Shown here one piece after another: positions 17,451-26,088 of a stretch of 64,000 nt of DNA; within the stretch, counting starts at the first letter, position 1, and each line of letters opens with the position of its first letter. Under the pieces are notes generated by a model that worked only from the letters and a program-made list of their open reading frames with translations, was not told the origin of the DNA and did not search any database. The stretch lies in assembly GCA_900113385.1 (NCBI GenBank), contig FOPE01000012.1, positions 1-64,000 on the forward strand. The letters are read 5' to 3'. The translations under genes were made by a program, and so were the position numbers. This stretch comes from Lachnospiraceae bacterium C7. Its GTDB lineage: Bacteria; Bacillota; Clostridia; Lachnospirales; Lachnospiraceae.

Positions 17451-17479
17451 ATTCTATCAGAAACAGTGCCTTATTGCAA
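17451..17479 (-). promoter_or_regulatory. SigmaA-type promoter of rpmB
   Basis: On the minus strand TTGCAA, a 17-bp spacer and TAGAAT lie about 75 bp upstream of the rpmB start. It is the best match in the gap for this direction. Confidence 0.7.
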
Positions 17480-17528
17480 GGAAAAAATGAAAATTTAGAA
17501 TAAAAATTATTTTGTTTGCAAAGATGGT

Positions 17529-17556
17529 TTGCTTTTTAGTGAAAATTAGGTATAAT
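17529..17556 (+). promoter_or_regulatory. SigmaA-type promoter of the asp23-fakA operon
   Basis: TTGCTT, a 16-bp spacer and a perfect TATAAT end 37 bp before the Asp23 start codon. Confidence 0.72.
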
Positions 17557-17593
17557 ATTATTAACTACGTCACATTTTCATGGAGGTTAAGAT

Positions 17594-17953
17594 ATGAAAG
17601 GGCAAATGGATACCCAGTACGGGAAAATTTTGATTGATAATGATGTTATAGCAACATATGCAGGTTCAGTAGCAGTAGAATGCTTTGGTATTGTTGGTAT
17701 GGCAGCTGTTAATATGAAGGACGGTCTTGTTAAATTATTAAAGAGAGACTATATGGCTCATGGCATTACCGTCAGTGTAAATGAAGAAAATAAAATTACA
17801 ATTGATTTTCATGTAATCATTGCTTACGGTGTAAGCATTAACACAGTTTCTGAAAATTTAATTGACACAGTCAAATATAAAGTTGAAGAATTTACAGGCA
17901 TGAAAATTAAAAAAATCAATATTTACGTCGAAGGCGTACGTGTTATTGATTAA
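17594..17953 (+). CDS. Asp23/Gls24 family envelope stress response protein (YloU-like)
   Basis: A 119-residue Asp23-fold protein: G-K-I-L-I-D-N-D-V-I-A-T-Y-A-G near the start, A-V-E-C-F-G-I-V-G-M near residue 30, and the repeated I-D-F-H-V-I-I-A-Y-G-V-S-I and I-N-I-Y-V-E-G-V-R strands. These proteins sit at the membrane and influence envelope homeostasis; the precise role of this small YloU-type member is not known. It precedes the DAK2/FakA gene by 14 bp, the widely conserved yloU-yloV pair. Confidence 0.92.
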   Translation: MKGQMDTQYGKILIDNDVIATYAGSVAVECFGIVGMAAVNMKDGLVKLLKRDYMAHGITVSVNEENKITIDFHVIIAYGVSINTVSENLIDTVKYKVEEFTGMKIKKINIYVEGVRVID

Positions 17954-17967
17954 GGAGGACTATTAAA

Positions 17968-19617
17968 TTGAAAATCACCAGTATTAATGCAGAGTTATTA
18001 GCAAAGATGTTTTTGGCTGGAGCTAAGAATCTTGACGCAAAAAAAGATTGGATTAACGAATTAAACGTATTCCCTGTTCCTGATGGAGACACAGGTACAA
18101 ATATGTCAATGACTATTATGTCTGCAGCAAAAGCAGTAAGTGATCTCGAAAATCCAACAATGGCTCAGTTATCAAAAGCTATTTCGTCTGGATCATTAAG
18201 AGGAGCTCGTGGTAACTCTGGAGTTATTTTATCACAGTTATTTAGAGGCTTTTGTAAAGTAATTAAAGAATACGATGAAGTAGATGTAATCATTCTCACA
18301 GAAGCTGTTCAAAAAGCTGTTGAGACAGCCTATAAAGCTGTTATGAAACCTAAAGAAGGTACAATTCTTACAGTTGCAAAAGGTGCTGCAGATAAAGCAA
18401 CAGAGATCTCTAATAAAACTGATGATATTGTAGAGTACCTAGAAGCTATCGTAGAAGAGGCGGATTATGTCTTAAGTAAGACACCTGATATGCTACCTGT
18501 TTTAAAACAAGCTGGAGTAGTAGATTCAGGCGGACAAGGTCTTGTTCAGGTATTAAAAGGTGCATATGATGCATTAATTGGAAAAGAATTTGATTATTCT
18601 CTTGAGTCAGAAGAAAAAGCTTCAGAAGAGAAAGAAGAAATCAAATTTGTATATCGCACAGAGTTTGTAACAGTTTTAGACAGACCATTATCTGAAAGAG
18701 AAGAAAAAGAATTTAAATTATATCTTGAGACAATTGGCGACTCAGTTGTAGTTGTAGCTGATGATAAGAAAATTAAGGTATCAGTTCATACTAATGCACC
18801 AGGACACGCTATTCAAAAAGCGTTAGATTTTGGCTCATTGACAAATGTTCAGATTTTAAACCTTAAGTTAGAAGATGAAAAAACAGTTAAGGCAACATCT
18901 AATGTTGATGCACCTGTTGAGGAATCTAAAGCTAGCGAAGAACCTGCAATGGAACACAAAGACATGGGATTTATTGCAGTTTCAGTTGGTGAAGGTGTCA
19001 ACGAAATCTTTAAGAGCCTTGGAGCTGATTACATTATTTCAGGTGGACAGACTATGAACCCTAGTACAGATGATGTATTAAGCGCTGTAGAGAAGGTTAA
19101 TGCAGATCACGTATTTGTATTACCAAACAATAAAAATATTATCATGGCTGCTAAACAGGCTGCAGAGATTTGTGAAGATAAAGAGATTATCGTAATCCCA
19201 ACAAAGACTATTCCACAAGGAATAACAGCATTAGTTAACTTTATTCCAGAGCTTTCAGCAGAGGATAATAAAGAGACTATGTTAGCAGAAATCGAAAACG
19301 TTAAAACAGGTCAAGTTACATATGCTGTAAGAGACACTGAAATAGACGGAAAAGAAATTAAGAAGAATGATTACATGGGAATTGGAGATAAAACAATTCT
19401 TGCAGTAGGTCAAGAACTTGAGGCTACTACAATCGAAATGACAGAGCAGATGATTGATGAAGATTCAGCAATGGTTAGTATTTATGTTGGTAAAGAAGCT
19501 AAAATGGAAGATGCTGAAAAAATTGCTTCAATTATCACTGAAAAACATAGCGATTTAGAAGTAGAGATTAATCAAGGAGATCAACCAATTTATTATTATA
19601 TCATTTCTGTAGAATAA
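17968..19617 (+). CDS. DAK2 domain fatty acid kinase FakA (YloV-like)
   Basis: FakA phosphorylates exogenous or recycled fatty acids bound to FakB (DegV) proteins, feeding acyl-phosphate to PlsX/PlsY. The N-terminal DAK2/DhaL kinase domain shows the nucleotide/Mg motif V-F-P-V-P-D-G-D-T-G-T-N-M at about residues 31-44 and G-A-R-G-N-S-G-V-I-L-S-Q near 80. The C-terminal half (from about 330) is the FakA-C domain. Length (549) is normal. The start is TTG, fixed by AAGGAGG with 9-bp spacing. No fakB gene is in the window. Confidence 0.92.
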   Translation: MKITSINAELLAKMFLAGAKNLDAKKDWINELNVFPVPDGDTGTNMSMTIMSAAKAVSDLENPTMAQLSKAISSGSLRGARGNSGVILSQLFRGFCKVIKEYDEVDVIILTEAVQKAVETAYKAVMKPKEGTILTVAKGAADKATEISNKTDDIVEYLEAIVEEADYVLSKTPDMLPVLKQAGVVDSGGQGLVQVLKGAYDALIGKEFDYSLESEEKASEEKEEIKFVYRTEFVTVLDRPLSEREEKEFKLYLETIGDSVVVVADDKKIKVSVHTNAPGHAIQKALDFGSLTNVQILNLKLEDEKTVKATSNVDAPVEESKASEEPAMEHKDMGFIAVSVGEGVNEIFKSLGADYIISGGQTMNPSTDDVLSAVEKVNADHVFVLPNNKNIIMAAKQAAEICEDKEIIVIPTKTIPQGITALVNFIPELSAEDNKETMLAEIENVKTGQVTYAVRDTEIDGKEIKKNDYMGIGDKTILAVGQELEATTIEMTEQMIDEDSAMVSIYVGKEAKMEDAEKIASIITEKHSDLEVEINQGDQPIYYYIISVE

Positions 19618-19633
19618 TAATTAGGAGACTATA

Positions 19634-21694
19634 ATGGACTTGCAATCACCTATAACGGAAATTAAAGGTGTTGGAGCAAAAACAGAACAGTTATTTGAAA
19701 AGATAGGAGTATATACCGTAGGGGATATACTCCTTCATTTTCCTCGCACCTATTTAAAATATCCGGGAGCAGTTCCGATAACGTCGGACATAGAATTAAA
19801 TAAAAACATAGCAATTCGTGCAATTATTCAAAAGAGTGCAACAGTTAGAAAAAATACTAGAATTCCTATTACACTTTTGACTTTGTTTGGAGAAGACACA
19901 AAAATTCAATGCGTATGGTATAGAATGCCATATTTAAAAAGCACTTTAACACCAGGAAAACATTTTATTTTTTACGGGAAAGTAGTGTTGAAAAATAATA
20001 CACTTACCATGGAACAACCTACTGTTTACGAAGAAGAAGCATACAGCAAAATAGAAGAGACAATGTCTCCAGTATATGCTTTAACGGCTAAATTATCTAA
20101 TAATTTGGTTATAAAAACAGTTAAGGGAGTTTTCGAAAAGGAATCACTTTTTTTAGATTACTTACCTAAAAATATAAAAGAAAAATTTGAACTATGCGAT
20201 TATAATTATGCTATCAAACAAATTCATTTTCCAGATTCGATGGATGATCTAGTTAAGGCAAGAAGAAGACTTGTTTTTGATGAGTTTTTCTTGTTTATTC
20301 TCGCAATGCAGTTACAAAAAACTAAGCAGATCAAAGAACCAAATCATTTTAAGTTCAAAAAAGATAATTTTGCCGAAAAATTAATGGAAAAACTTCCATT
20401 TGAATTAACAAATGCGCAAAAGAAAACAATTAGCGAAATAAAAAAAGATTTGTATAGCGATACTGTTATGCAACGACTCATACAAGGTGATGTAGGCTCA
20501 GGAAAGACAATAGTTGCTTTCTTGATGATGGCTGAGGCGTTTCATAGTGGTTATCAATCTGCAATTATGGCACCAACAGAAGTTTTAGCTAGACAACATT
20601 ACGAAACATTTGGTGAATGGTGTAAAATGTTTGACATAGACGTGCCATTGATTTTATTAACTGGATCAATGACTCAAAAGCAAAAAAGAATAGCATATGA
20701 ACAAATAGAAAATACACCAAATGCAATGGTTATAGGAACACATGCTATAATTCAAGACAAAACTCATTTTTCTAACCTGGCCTTAGTAATAACAGATGAA
20801 CAACATCGATTTGGCGTTAAACAGAGAAATACATTGTCAGGGAAAGGCGATTTGCCACATATTTTGGTAATGAGTGCTACACCAATACCTAGAACATTAG
20901 CGATAATTTTGTATGGTGACTTGGATATTTCAGTTATTGATGAGGTCCCTGCAAAACGTTTACCAATAAAGAATTGTGTAGTTGATACAAGTTTTAGAGA
21001 CAAAGCGTATAATTTTATTGCAGGGCAAGTAGCAGAAGGACATCAAGCTTATGTTATATGTCCGTTAGTTGAAGAGTCTGAGAATATGGAAGGCGAGAAC
21101 GTAATTGATTATTCAAAGATCCTTGAAGATAAGTTTCACGGTAAAATTTCAGTTGGTGTTTTACATGGTAAAATGAAACCAGCACAAAAAAATGAAATTA
21201 TGGAAGCTTTTGCTGAAAATAAAATTCAGGTTTTAGTGTCAACGACGGTTGTAGAGGTAGGAGTGAACGTCCCTAATTCCACAGTTATGCTTATAGAAAA
21301 TTCAGATAGATTTGGACTAGCCCAATTGCATCAATTAAGAGGACGTGTTGGACGAGGTGACGCACAATCATATTGTATAATGATTAATACTTCTAAGAGT
21401 AAAAATGCAAAAAAACGTTTAGAAACACTTAATAAGTCAAATGATGGATTTTTTATAGCTAGTGAGGATTTAAAATTGCGAGGCCCAGGAGATTTCTTTG
21501 GGATTCGTCAAAGCGGAGAGTTTCAATTTCAGTTGGCTGATATCTACCAGGATGCAAATGTTTTGCAAGATGCGTCAGAATCTGTAAAAAATATTTTGGA
21601 AAATGATAGAAAATTGGAAAACGATGAGAATAGAAATTTGAGAAATTGGCTAGAAAAAACAATGATTGATAGTTTGAAAAACATTAATTTATAA
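19634..21694 (+). CDS. recG: ATP-dependent DNA helicase RecG
   Basis: Monomeric superfamily 2 helicase that remodels stalled forks and R-loops. The N-terminal wedge/OB domain (residues about 60-200) is followed by Walker A G-D-V-G-S-G-K-T near 286, the DEQH box I-T-D-E-Q-H-R-F-G near 387, S-A-T-P-I-P-R-T near 414, and Q-L-R-G-R-V-G-R-G near 565. Length (686) is typical. It starts 16 bp after fakA and ends the operon at a strong terminator. Confidence 0.96.
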   Translation: MDLQSPITEIKGVGAKTEQLFEKIGVYTVGDILLHFPRTYLKYPGAVPITSDIELNKNIAIRAIIQKSATVRKNTRIPITLLTLFGEDTKIQCVWYRMPYLKSTLTPGKHFIFYGKVVLKNNTLTMEQPTVYEEEAYSKIEETMSPVYALTAKLSNNLVIKTVKGVFEKESLFLDYLPKNIKEKFELCDYNYAIKQIHFPDSMDDLVKARRRLVFDEFFLFILAMQLQKTKQIKEPNHFKFKKDNFAEKLMEKLPFELTNAQKKTISEIKKDLYSDTVMQRLIQGDVGSGKTIVAFLMMAEAFHSGYQSAIMAPTEVLARQHYETFGEWCKMFDIDVPLILLTGSMTQKQKRIAYEQIENTPNAMVIGTHAIIQDKTHFSNLALVITDEQHRFGVKQRNTLSGKGDLPHILVMSATPIPRTLAIILYGDLDISVIDEVPAKRLPIKNCVVDTSFRDKAYNFIAGQVAEGHQAYVICPLVEESENMEGENVIDYSKILEDKFHGKISVGVLHGKMKPAQKNEIMEAFAENKIQVLVSTTVVEVGVNVPNSTVMLIENSDRFGLAQLHQLRGRVGRGDAQSYCIMINTSKSKNAKKRLETLNKSNDGFFIASEDLKLRGPGDFFGIRQSGEFQFQLADIYQDANVLQDASESVKNILENDRKLENDENRNLRNWLEKTMIDSLKNINL

Positions 21695-21696
21695 AT

Positions 21697-21746
21697 AAAA
21701 ACTCCCTATAGAATAGCTAGAAAAATGCTATCTTATAGGGAGTTTT
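21697..21746. terminator. Bidirectional terminator between recG and rqcH
   Basis: AAAACTCCCTATA pairs perfectly with TATAGGGAGTTTT, with an inner AGCTA/TAGCA-like stem in the loop. T residues follow on the plus strand; the minus-strand reading ends in TTTTTATTTAT. The adjoining 100 bp up to rqcH is AT-rich with degenerate ATAAAG-containing repeats. Confidence 0.85.
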
Positions 21747-21864
21747 GTTGTAAAACACTAATTATAAAGTGCAAAACCATTAAATACTGAAATATAAAGT
21801 ATTTAAATATAAAACATTAAATCATAAAGCACTAAACCATAAAAATAAATTATTTAATATCAGT

Positions 21865-23610
21865 CTAGTCTACTAATTTTAAAGTAGAAATATTTGGATG
21901 CACTGTAAGGGAAAAGTTAGTGTAATAAACTACAAAACCAGGTGCTCCTTTATTTGGCTTCTTGACATTTTTTTTCTGAAGATAGTCGACTTCAATTTTG
22001 TCATTTTCACGTCCTTTTGAATAATAAGCGGCTAATTGACCAGCTTCTTCAAAAACTCTGTCTGGAAGCTCTTCATTATTTGATTTAACAATAACATGTG
22101 AACCAGGCATGCCCTTTGCATGGAACCACCAGTCATTACCAGTAGCAAACTTAAAAGTAAGTTCATCATTTTGGTAATTGTTTTTTCCAACATAAATATC
22201 GTATCCATCAGAAGAAATATAATGGAAAGGTTTGCTTTTGGCTTTCTTTTTCTTATCTGTCCTATGGCGTTTGATATAACCATATTCTATTAATTCATCT
22301 TTGATTTGTACTAAATCATCTGCAGAAGTAGCAATGTCAAGAGAGGTTTGAATTGATAGAAGATGATCGATTTCTGACTTAGTTTCAGCACTTAATATTG
22401 TCAATGCTTCAAAAGTACGTTTTAATTTTTGATACTTGTCAAAATATTTAATAGAATTTTGCTGTGGCGTTAGTGTTTCATCTAGTGGAATCTTAACTAT
22501 TTTATTATCATCATAATAGTTAGGGGCTTCTAAAAATTTAGCATCATCTGCTAAACCATATCTAAAAGCATTAATTAGTTCGCCATACACTTTAAATTTA
22601 TCTCTTTTTTCGGTGTCGCGTAACTGCTTAAGTTGAAGGTTATATTTTTTTGAATTACGTTCTAAAGCAGTTGTAACAATATGTCTTAAATCAGCAGATT
22701 TCTGACGTATACGGTTATAAATATCACGTTCTCTATAATAAAGCTCAAGAACTTCTGATATAGAGTTATAAGATGTTATATCGTAGTCAGAATATTGTTT
22801 AAGATGAAAAGCACTAAATTCTATAGGCGCATCGTTTTTTCTAATAATACAAGGAGAAAAATTATTGTTTTTAATATCATCAATTAACCAATAAAAATTA
22901 TTAGAGATATGTAATAACTCATCATCTGAAAAACTACTAACGGATGAATCGCCATCGATGCCTGCTCTGTAACAAACTTCACTTGCAATAAGCGGACTAA
23001 TTCCAGTAAAGGATGTATAAATGGCTTTTATAACTGAAGATGGCTTCTGAGAAATTATATTGAAAATTTCTTGTGCACTTTCAATTGTTAGCGGATTAAT
23101 TTTATTGTGTTGAGTATCAGCAACAAAATAAGGACGACCAGGTAGAACTTCTCTAAGAGAACTTACAAGGCTTGATACATGCTTAATACTATCAATAATT
23201 TTATTGTTGTTATCGCAAAAAATAATATTTGAATGTTTACCCATTAATTCTATAATTAAAGTTTTAGAATTTAAATCACCCATTTCATCTAGATGTTCAA
23301 TGTCCATATGAATTATTCGATCTAGAGTTGGCTGATAAATTCTTGTAATTCTTCCGTTTGCTATATGCTTTCTTAAAACCATGCAAAAAGTAGGTGCTTT
23401 TAATGGTGCAACTTTATTGTTTTGAGTTAAACACATAAAAGGTAAAGAGGCGTTTGCTGAAATACTGAGACGAAAATTGCCTTTTTTTCCTTTTAATGTA
23501 AGCAAAAGTTCGTCGCTTTCAGGTTGAGAAATTTTGCTGATTCTAGAGTTTAATATGTTTTCATTAAGTTCGTGTACTAAATTTGATACAACTATGCCGT
23601 CAAAGGCCAT
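21865..23610 (-). CDS. rqcH: Rqc2 homologue RqcH (NFACT family ribosome quality control protein)
   Basis: RqcH binds obstructed 50S subunits with peptidyl-tRNA and recruits tRNA-Ala to add C-terminal alanine tails that mark stalled peptides for degradation. Domains in order: NFACT-N (M-A-F-D-G-I-V-V-S-N-L at the start, with the conserved D-R pair in P-T-L-D-R-I near residue 98), a HhH segment (F-T-G-I-S-P-L-I-A-S-E near 208), a long coiled coil (about 280-430), and NFACT-R with T-G-N-D-W-W-F-H-A-K-G-M-P-G-S-H-V near 495. Older annotations call it fibronectin-binding protein FbpA. At 581 residues it is full length. It is divergent from yicC. Confidence 0.94.
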   Translation of the reverse strand: MAFDGIVVSNLVHELNENILNSRISKISQPESDELLLTLKGKKGNFRLSISANASLPFMCLTQNNKVAPLKAPTFCMVLRKHIANGRITRIYQPTLDRIIHMDIEHLDEMGDLNSKTLIIELMGKHSNIIFCDNNNKIIDSIKHVSSLVSSLREVLPGRPYFVADTQHNKINPLTIESAQEIFNIISQKPSSVIKAIYTSFTGISPLIASEVCYRAGIDGDSSVSSFSDDELLHISNNFYWLIDDIKNNNFSPCIIRKNDAPIEFSAFHLKQYSDYDITSYNSISEVLELYYRERDIYNRIRQKSADLRHIVTTALERNSKKYNLQLKQLRDTEKRDKFKVYGELINAFRYGLADDAKFLEAPNYYDDNKIVKIPLDETLTPQQNSIKYFDKYQKLKRTFEALTILSAETKSEIDHLLSIQTSLDIATSADDLVQIKDELIEYGYIKRHRTDKKKKAKSKPFHYISSDGYDIYVGKNNYQNDELTFKFATGNDWWFHAKGMPGSHVIVKSNNEELPDRVFEEAGQLAAYYSKGRENDKIEVDYLQKKNVKKPNKGAPGFVVYYTNFSLTVHPNISTLKLVD

Positions 23611-23657
23611 AATTTCACCTCCATAATTATTTGTGTTATAGTAAAATAAACACTAAC

Positions 23658-23686
23658 ATTATACAAAATAGATGCAAAAATATCAA
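23658..23686 (-). promoter_or_regulatory. SigmaA-type promoter of rqcH
   Basis: On the minus strand TTGATA, a 17-bp spacer and a perfect TATAAT lie about 50 bp before the rqcH start. Its -35 box is only 8 bp from the -35 box of the divergent yicC promoter. Confidence 0.75.
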
Positions 23687-23694
23687 TGTAACAT

Positions 23695-23723
23695 TTGACG
23701 AAAGTGGGTTTTGGCATTATAAT
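23695..23723 (+). promoter_or_regulatory. SigmaA-type promoter of the yicC-remA-gmk-rpoZ operon
   Basis: TTGACG, a 17-bp spacer and a perfect TATAAT, 74 bp before the yicC start codon. This is one of the strongest consensus promoters in the window. Confidence 0.82.
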
Positions 23724-23733
23724 AGATACGATT

Positions 23734-23777
23734 ATGCATATTAGTGCATTTTCAAATTCCTTGCATTAATAATGCAA
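23734..23777. promoter_or_regulatory. Two TGCA-containing palindromes in the yicC leader
   Basis: TTGCATTAATAATGCAA (23761-23777) is a 17-bp palindrome perfect apart from its central base, and ATGCATATTAGTGCAT (23734-23749) is a near palindrome just upstream. Both lie downstream of the yicC -10 box, where a repressor would block elongation or an RNA hairpin would form. The regulator is unknown. Confidence 0.5.
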
Positions 23778-23796
23778 AAGTAGAGAGGGACATGAA

Positions 23797-24681
23797 ATGA
23801 TTAAAAGCATGACAGGCTTTGGTAGAGCAGAAGAATCAAATGAGAACTGCAGATTTACCGTTGAACTTAAATCAGTAAATCATCGCTATCTTGATATTAA
23901 TATAAAGATGCCTAAGAAACTTAATTTCTTAGAGAATAAAATCAGAAGTGTCTTAAAGAAATATATGCAACGAGGAAAAGTTGATGTATTTATAGGATAT
24001 GAAGATTTTACTGGAAATGGAGAAACTCTTCATTATAATGAAGCGCTAGCCAAACAGTATCTTACATTCCTTAGACAAATGCAAGAAACTTTTGACTTAG
24101 AAGATGATATTCGAGTAAGTACATTATCTAGATATCCTGATGTTTTTACAATGGAGGAAGAGACTCCAGATGAGGACGCATTGTGGAGTGTACTTGAAAA
24201 AGTTTTAGATAATGCGGCAAAACAGTTTGCAGATTCTAGAGTAGTTGAAGGTGAAAATTTAAGAAAAGATTTATGTGAGAAGTTAGAAAAAATGCTTACA
24301 TATGTTGAATTTATCGAAGAAAAATCGCCTGAGATTGTTAAAACATATAAAAAGAATTTAGAGGAAAAAGTAGAAGAATTGCTTGGAAATCATTCTATAG
24401 ATGAAGGCAGAATTGCAACAGAGGTTACTATTTATGCTGATAAAATTTGTGTAGATGAAGAGACTGTTAGACTAAGAAGTCATATTAAAACAGCCATTGA
24501 TGTGTTATCTACAGATAGTAAGGAAAGTGTTGGACGCAAACTTGATTTTATAGCACAAGAGATGAACAGAGAAGCTAATACTATCCTTTCTAAGACAAAC
24601 GATATCGAAGTATCAGATGTTGGAATTAATCTAAAGACTGATATTGAAAAGGTTAGAGAACAAATTCAAAACATAGAGTAG
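23797..24681 (+). CDS. YicC/YloC family endoribonuclease
   Basis: A 294-residue YicC-family protein. It begins M-I-K-S-M-T-G-F-G-R-A and has the conserved V-E-L-K-S-V-N-H-R-Y-L-D near residue 25, R-G-K-V-D-V near 65, and a DUF1732 C-terminal segment with H-I-K-T-A, K-L-D-F-I-A-Q-E-M-N-R-E-A-N-T-I. E. coli YicC is an Mn-dependent endoribonuclease acting on RyhB-type RNA. In Firmicutes it precedes remA-gmk-rpoZ, exactly as here, and leads the operon. Confidence 0.93.
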   Translation: MIKSMTGFGRAEESNENCRFTVELKSVNHRYLDINIKMPKKLNFLENKIRSVLKKYMQRGKVDVFIGYEDFTGNGETLHYNEALAKQYLTFLRQMQETFDLEDDIRVSTLSRYPDVFTMEEETPDEDALWSVLEKVLDNAAKQFADSRVVEGENLRKDLCEKLEKMLTYVEFIEEKSPEIVKTYKKNLEEKVEELLGNHSIDEGRIATEVTIYADKICVDEETVRLRSHIKTAIDVLSTDSKESVGRKLDFIAQEMNREANTILSKTNDIEVSDVGINLKTDIEKVREQIQNIE

Positions 24682-24689
24682 GTGAGCAT

Positions 24690-24947
24690 ATGACACAGCT
24701 TATTAATATTGGTTTTGGAAATTTAGTTAATTCAGATAAAATTGTGGCAATTATTTCGGCAGAATCAGCTCCTGCTAAGAGACAAATTGCGTATTCTAAG
24801 GAAAGACATCAATTCATTGATGGAACTCAGGGTCGAAAGACAAAGAGTCTAATATATACCACGGATGAATATATTATAACATCATCATTACAAACAGACA
24901 CTTTGTTGAATAGGTTTTATTGCTCTGATAAAAATGATAAAAATTAG
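24690..24947 (+). CDS. remA: Extracellular matrix regulator RemA (DUF370)
   Basis: An 85-residue DUF370 protein: I-N-I-G-F-G-N, then A-I-I-S-A-E-S-A-P-A-K-R, ending with the I-I-T-S-S-L-Q strand. In B. subtilis RemA is an oligomeric DNA-binding activator of biofilm matrix and osmoprotection operons. The conserved basic/Arg residues of the DNA-binding face (A-K-R and R-K-T-K-S) are present. It sits 8 bp after yicC. Confidence 0.92.
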   Translation: MTQLINIGFGNLVNSDKIVAIISAESAPAKRQIAYSKERHQFIDGTQGRKTKSLIYTTDEYIITSSLQTDTLLNRFYCSDKNDKN

Positions 24948-24964
24948 ATAGAAGAGGTTTTACC

Positions 24965-25633
24965 ATGTGTGATAATCAGAAAGGTATTTTAGTTGTTGTT
25001 TCAGGATTTTCAGGTGTTGGAAAAGGAACAATGATGAAAAAACTAATGAAAGAGCATAAAGAAGATTATGCTTTATCCGTTTCAGCTACAACAAGATCTC
25101 CTAGACCAGGAGAAGTTGACGGAAAATCATATTTTTTTGTTACTAAAGAAAAATTTGAGGACATGATTTCACAAGACAAGTTGATTGAGTACGCTCAATA
25201 TGTGGGAAATTATTATGGAACTCCAAAAGATTATGTATTTGATCAGCTAAAAGCAGGAAAAAGTGTTATATTAGAGATAGAGATACAAGGTGCTTTAAAA
25301 ATAAAAGAAAAGTTCCCAGATACTAGACTTTTATTTGTAACAGCTCCTTCTGCAGATGACTTGAAAAAAAGACTTGTTGGAAGAGGCACAGAGACAGAAG
25401 AGGTTATCGCAAATAGATTAAAACGAGCAAGCGAAGAATGCGAAGGTATTGAAAAGTACGATTACTTAGTTATTAATGATAATTTAAGTGAAGCAGTAGA
25501 TAAAGTACATTCAATAATACAGAATTCAAGGTTTAATAATCTTGGTGAAATAGAGCAAGATTTGATTATAAATAATACAGAATATATTAAAGAGATGAAA
25601 AGTGAATTAAAAGGCTTTTCGAAAGGAGAATAG
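24965..25633 (+). CDS. gmk: Guanylate kinase
   Basis: Phosphorylates GMP to GDP with ATP. The P-loop is G-F-S-G-V-G-K-G-T near residue 13 (Gly replaces the usual Ser before Thr). The GMP-binding S-A-T-T-R-S-P-R-P-G-E-V-D-G motif is near 38 and E-I-E-I-Q-G-A near 98. The 222-residue length includes a C-terminal helical extension of about 20 residues. It is followed by rpoZ after 2 bp. Confidence 0.95.
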   Translation: MCDNQKGILVVVSGFSGVGKGTMMKKLMKEHKEDYALSVSATTRSPRPGEVDGKSYFFVTKEKFEDMISQDKLIEYAQYVGNYYGTPKDYVFDQLKAGKSVILEIEIQGALKIKEKFPDTRLLFVTAPSADDLKKRLVGRGTETEEVIANRLKRASEECEGIEKYDYLVINDNLSEAVDKVHSIIQNSRFNNLGEIEQDLIINNTEYIKEMKSELKGFSKGE

Positions 25634-25635
25634 AA

Positions 25636-26034
25636 ATGATACATCCATCATACGTAGAATTAATGAAAGTAGTAAATAGTGATGCAACAGAGGTGGGAGA
25701 AGAACCAGTAGTAAATAGCCGTTACTCAATCGTTCTTGCAGCTGCAAAAAGAGCTCGCCAAATTATTGGAGGAGATGATCCTTTTGTTGCAAAACCTAAA
25801 TGCAATAAACCACTTTCAATTGCAGTAGAAGAGCTTTACAATCAAGATGTTAAGATTTTATCAGAAGAAGAGGCAGCAAAATTAATCGCTGAAGAAGAAG
25901 CTAGAGAAGCTCAAAGAGCAAAAGAAAGAGAAGAGCAGTTACGCGAATATGCTAGAAAACAAGCTGAAGCAGCTCTTCAAGCAGAAAATACAACAGAAGT
26001 TGAAGCAGAAGAAGAAGCTACAACAGAAGAATAA
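25636..26034 (+). CDS. rpoZ: RNA polymerase omega subunit
   Basis: A 132-residue omega subunit that helps fold and assemble beta-prime. The core is R-Y-S-I-V-L-A-A-A-K-R-A-R-Q-I (residues about 29-43) followed by K-P-L-S-I-A-V-E-E-L. Compared with the roughly 70-90-residue norm, it has a C-terminal extension of about 50 residues, a Glu/Ala-rich predicted helix (E-E-A-x-K repeats). Such tails occur in other Lachnospiraceae. The gmk-rpoZ order is conserved. Confidence 0.92.
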   Translation: MIHPSYVELMKVVNSDATEVGEEPVVNSRYSIVLAAAKRARQIIGGDDPFVAKPKCNKPLSIAVEELYNQDVKILSEEEAAKLIAEEEAREAQRAKEREEQLREYARKQAEAALQAENTTEVEAEEEATTEE

Positions 26035-26049
26035 TATATAGAATTTAAA

Positions 26050-26074
26050 GGGATGGCGTATGTCATCCCATTTT
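26050..26074 (+). terminator. Short hairpin after rpoZ
   Basis: GGGATG and CATCCC form a 6-bp stem with an eight-base loop, followed by ATTTT. It is probably a partial terminator or mRNA 3'-end stabiliser, since rimO follows within 20 bp with its own GAGAGG site. Confidence 0.45.
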
Positions 26075-26088
26075 AAAAGAGAGGTTTT

